Positions 62,261 to 64,000 of a DNA stretch of 64,000 nucleotides are shown one piece after another (within the stretch, counting starts at the first letter, position 1; every line of letters starts with the position of its first letter). The position numbers and the translations under genes are program-made. Origin of the DNA: Eutrophosalina sp902522775 (GTDB lineage: Bacteria > Bacteroidota > Bacteroidia > Flavobacteriales > Flavobacteriaceae); contig CABYWQ010000004.1 of the NCBI GenBank assembly GCA_902522775.1, forward strand, positions 1 through 64,000. Reading direction: 5' to 3'. The notes below the pieces were generated by a model. The model saw only the letters and a list, made by a program, of their open reading frames with translations. It was not told the origin of the DNA and searched no databases.

Positions 62261-62806
62261 TTATTTTATTAATTCATTTCTTAATTCTAGAACATATTGG
62301 GATATTTTCCATCTCTCTTCTTGATTAACTTGGGATGCATGTGAACCCATCAAGTTTATACCATGCATTAAAACATGATATATGCTTCCTTCTGTAATAT
62401 CTCTATCTGCATAGCTAGGTATACCTAGAAACTTTTCTCTTTGCATCAAAATTCCTTGACCATCACCTTTTGATCCGTGACATACAGAACAATAAATCTC
62501 ATAAAGTTCTTTTCCTTTTTTAATATTTTCATCAGTTTTATCCAAAGGAGATTTTAAATTAGCTTTGGCAAGAGCATATCCCTCATTAGAATCTTCATAT
62601 TCATAAGGTTCCCATCCTCTGGATATCGTGCCTACAACTGGTTTTTGAGCCTCAATTCCATTAGAAAAAGCGTCTGATTCATCGTAAGTGCCATAACCGA
62701 CAGATTCATACATATTTGGGAAATACTGATAATTTGGCTTAGATGGATCAAAGCAAGAGACTATAGTCAGCAAGGATAATATGTATAAATAATTTAATTT
62801 ATTCAT
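62261..62806 (-). CDS. actE: Alternative complex III subunit ActE (monoheme cytochrome c lipoprotein)
   Basis: This 181-residue protein has a signal peptide with lipobox (TIVSC, Cys18) and one heme c site CSVCHG (Cys106, Cys109, His110). A distal Met in MHGINLMGSH probably completes the heme ligands. It should carry electrons within alternative complex III on the periplasmic face. I chose the ATG at 62806 over one at 62827 because it gives a normal lipoprotein signal. Its start overlaps actD by 8 bases, and actF follows 4 bases later. Confidence 0.92.
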   Translation of the reverse strand: MNKLNYLYILSLLTIVSCFDPSKPNYQYFPNMYESVGYGTYDESDAFSNGIEAQKPVVGTISRGWEPYEYEDSNEGYALAKANLKSPLDKTDENIKKGKELYEIYCSVCHGSKGDGQGILMQREKFLGIPSYADRDITEGSIYHVLMHGINLMGSHASQVNQEERWKISQYVLELRNELIK

Positions 62807-63329
62807 TCTTATTTTCAACAATATCAATTTTAAAAATATCTGTTTTATTAATTTTTGCTTTTAAGTCTTTTTCATTATTGCTAATGGGAATTTGAATTAA
62901 AAACTTATCATCGGTTGTTTCCGGAATAGGGTTTTCAGCTTTTTTAAAAGGCCATAATCTACTTCTTAAATAAAAAGTAATTACCATTAGGTGAGCAGTA
63001 AAGAATACGGTTAACTCAAAAATTACTGGAACAAAAGCTGGAATATTTTCAATCAAGCTGAAACTTGGCTTTCCACCAATATTTTGAGGCCAATCAACAA
63101 TCATAATATAATTAATCATTAGTATTCCAAAGGCAAGACCAACACAACCATAAATAAAAGCTGTAATTGCTAATCTTGTTGGTTCTAGTTTTAAAATATG
63201 ATCTAAACCATGCACAGGAAATGGAGTAAAAACATCTTCAATGTATACACCCTCTTTCTTTAGATACTTAACAGCATCCATCAACTTGTCATCATCGTCA
63301 TATATAGCGTGTAAAAATTTATTTGCCAT
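62799..63329 (-). CDS. actD: Alternative complex III subunit ActD
   Basis: This 176-residue membrane protein of the DUF3341 family begins LHAIYDDDDKLMDAVKYLKKEGV with FTPFPVHGLD, the ActD signature. Two membrane helices follow (about 57-79 and 95-120). The C-terminal tail is charged and probably cytoplasmic. It anchors or links subunits of the complex. It overlaps actC by 11 bases and actE by 8. Confidence 0.93.
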   Translation of the reverse strand: MANKFLHAIYDDDDKLMDAVKYLKKEGVYIEDVFTPFPVHGLDHILKLEPTRLAITAFIYGCVGLAFGILMINYIMIVDWPQNIGGKPSFSLIENIPAFVPVIFELTVFFTAHLMVITFYLRSRLWPFKKAENPIPETTDDKFLIQIPISNNEKDLKAKINKTDIFKIDIVENKNE

Positions 63330-64000
63330 TTTTATCTCTTATTTTTTTATAATTATCACCTGAGGATTTTAGTATCGTTTTAACTTCAGCTTGAGCTATA
63401 ACAGGAAATGTTCTAGCATATAACAAAAATAAAACAAAGAAAAAACCAATAGTTCCTAAGAAAATTCCAATATCAATAAATGATGGTGAGAACATTGTCC
63501 ATGAAGATGGTAAGTAGTCTCTATGTAAAGAAGTTACTATAATAACAAATCTTTCAAACCACATTCCAATATTTACTACAATTGAAATCACAAATGAAAA
63601 AACAATACTTGTTCTAAGTTTTTTAAACCACATTAACTGAGGAGAAAAAACATTACAAGTCATCATAGCCCAATATGCCCACCAATAAGGGCCAGTAGCC
63701 CTATTTAAAAAAGCATATTGTTCATACTCAACGCCTGAATACCAGGCAATAAATAATTCAGTTATATAGGCACAACCTACAATTGAACCTGTAATCATTA
63801 TTACTATATTCATCAACTCAATATGTTGAAGAGTGATGTAATCTTCAAGATTACAAACCTTCCTCATAACGATAAGTAATGTATTAACCATTGCAAAGCC
63901 TGAAAAAATAGCTCCAGCTACAAAATAGGGAGGAAATATTGTAGTGTGCCAACCAGGTATAATAGATGTGGCAAAGTCAAAAGATACAATTGTATGAACA
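63319..64000 (-). CDS. actC: Alternative complex III subunit ActC (NrfD-like), 5' end outside the window
   Basis: The reverse-strand frame is open from the window edge at 64000 to the stop at 63319, giving 227 codons of the C-terminal half. The part before the first internal Met reads VSFDFATSIIPGWHTTIFPPYFVAGAI when taken in pieces, the typical ActC/NrfD region, so the internal ATG at 63891 is not the true start. Further signatures are GPYWWAYWAMMTCNVFSPQLMWF and NIGMWFERFVIIVTSLHRDYLPS. It is the quinol-binding membrane subunit. actA and actB would be expected just beyond the right edge. Confidence 0.92.
   Translation of the reverse strand, partial: VHTIVSFDFATSIIPGWHTTIFPPYFVAGAIFSGFAMVNTLLIVMRKVCNLEDYITLQHIELMNIVIMITGSIVGCAYITELFIAWYSGVEYEQYAFLNRATGPYWWAYWAMMTCNVFSPQLMWFKKLRTSIVFSFVISIVVNIGMWFERFVIIVTSLHRDYLPSSWTMFSPSFIDIGIFLGTIGFFFVLFLLYARTFPVIAQAEVKTILKSSGDNYKKIRDKNGK

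Noticed and set aside
1..64000. CRISPR arrays, insertion sequences, prophage or toxin-antitoxin genes
   Set aside because: I looked for repeated spacers, transposase or integrase motifs and small paired genes and found none.

Overview
The window is very AT-rich, gene-dense DNA from a bacterium of the phylum Bacteroidota, most likely a marine member of the Flavobacteriales with a compact genome. Four things point there. The alternative complex III genes run into cytochrome oxidase genes and then ruvB. The RuvB N-terminus (MNENLDPT), DUF3575 and the Ctc-type L25 are typical of the group. Start codons lack Shine-Dalgarno sequences. TAnnTTTG boxes (the Bacteroidota -7 promoter element) lie just upstream of several operons. 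Adjacent genes commonly overlap or sit 0-15 bases apart. There is no intergenic stretch over 300 bases; the longest (35684-35971) holds a tRNA and two candidate promoter boxes. I saw no insertion sequence, integrase, CRISPR array or rRNA.

Region 1 (1-35.7 kb) is one large surface-polysaccharide locus. Reading leftward from 14.9 kb: a winged-helix regulator, a membrane protein, an FAD enzyme, a short UDP-glucose dehydrogenase, metK, ahcY, gmd, a C-methyltransferase, a Gmd-like protein lacking catalytic residues, a kinase, a nucleotidyltransferase-HAD fusion and three glycosyltransferases. Rightward from 14.9 kb: UDP-xylose synthase, a lectin-like lipoprotein and Wzi. Leftward from 28.7 kb: Wza, Wzz, Wzx, a GT2, a Wzy-like polymerase and three GT4 enzymes. 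Rightward from 28.8 kb: a DUF3575 protein, a UDP-HexNAc dehydrogenase, rmlACDB and a cytidylyltransferase. The initiating sugar transferase faces them. Together these could make dTDP-rhamnose, UDP-glucuronate, UDP-xylose, a UDP-HexNAc-uronate and a GDP-6-deoxyhexose derivative, then assemble and export them by a Wzx/Wzy route.

Region 2 (35.8-54.9 kb) is housekeeping: tRNA-Leu, prs, rplY, pth, ribF, serS, rsmA, mgtE, a PGDH-like dehydrogenase, an ArsC-like reductase, aspartate kinase, an acetyltransferase, mfd, an ACT-domain protein and metG. After these come a lipoprotein, a Rieske lipoprotein next to a photolyase/cryptochrome, and an esterase.

Region 3 (55-64 kb, leftward) holds tRNA-Arg, add, queG and ruvB, preceded by respiratory genes actC (cut by the window edge), actD, actE, actF, coxB and coxA.

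The most notable observations are two apparent +1 frameshifts at poly-A tracts in genes that are otherwise intact (prs and rmlD), the unusual sugar-modification cassette at 3.1-8.2 kb with substituted catalytic and zinc residues, metK and ahcY inside the polysaccharide operon, a 21-bp near-perfect palindrome beside the locus regulator, -7 boxes lying almost on the start codons, and the Rieske-photolyase pair.
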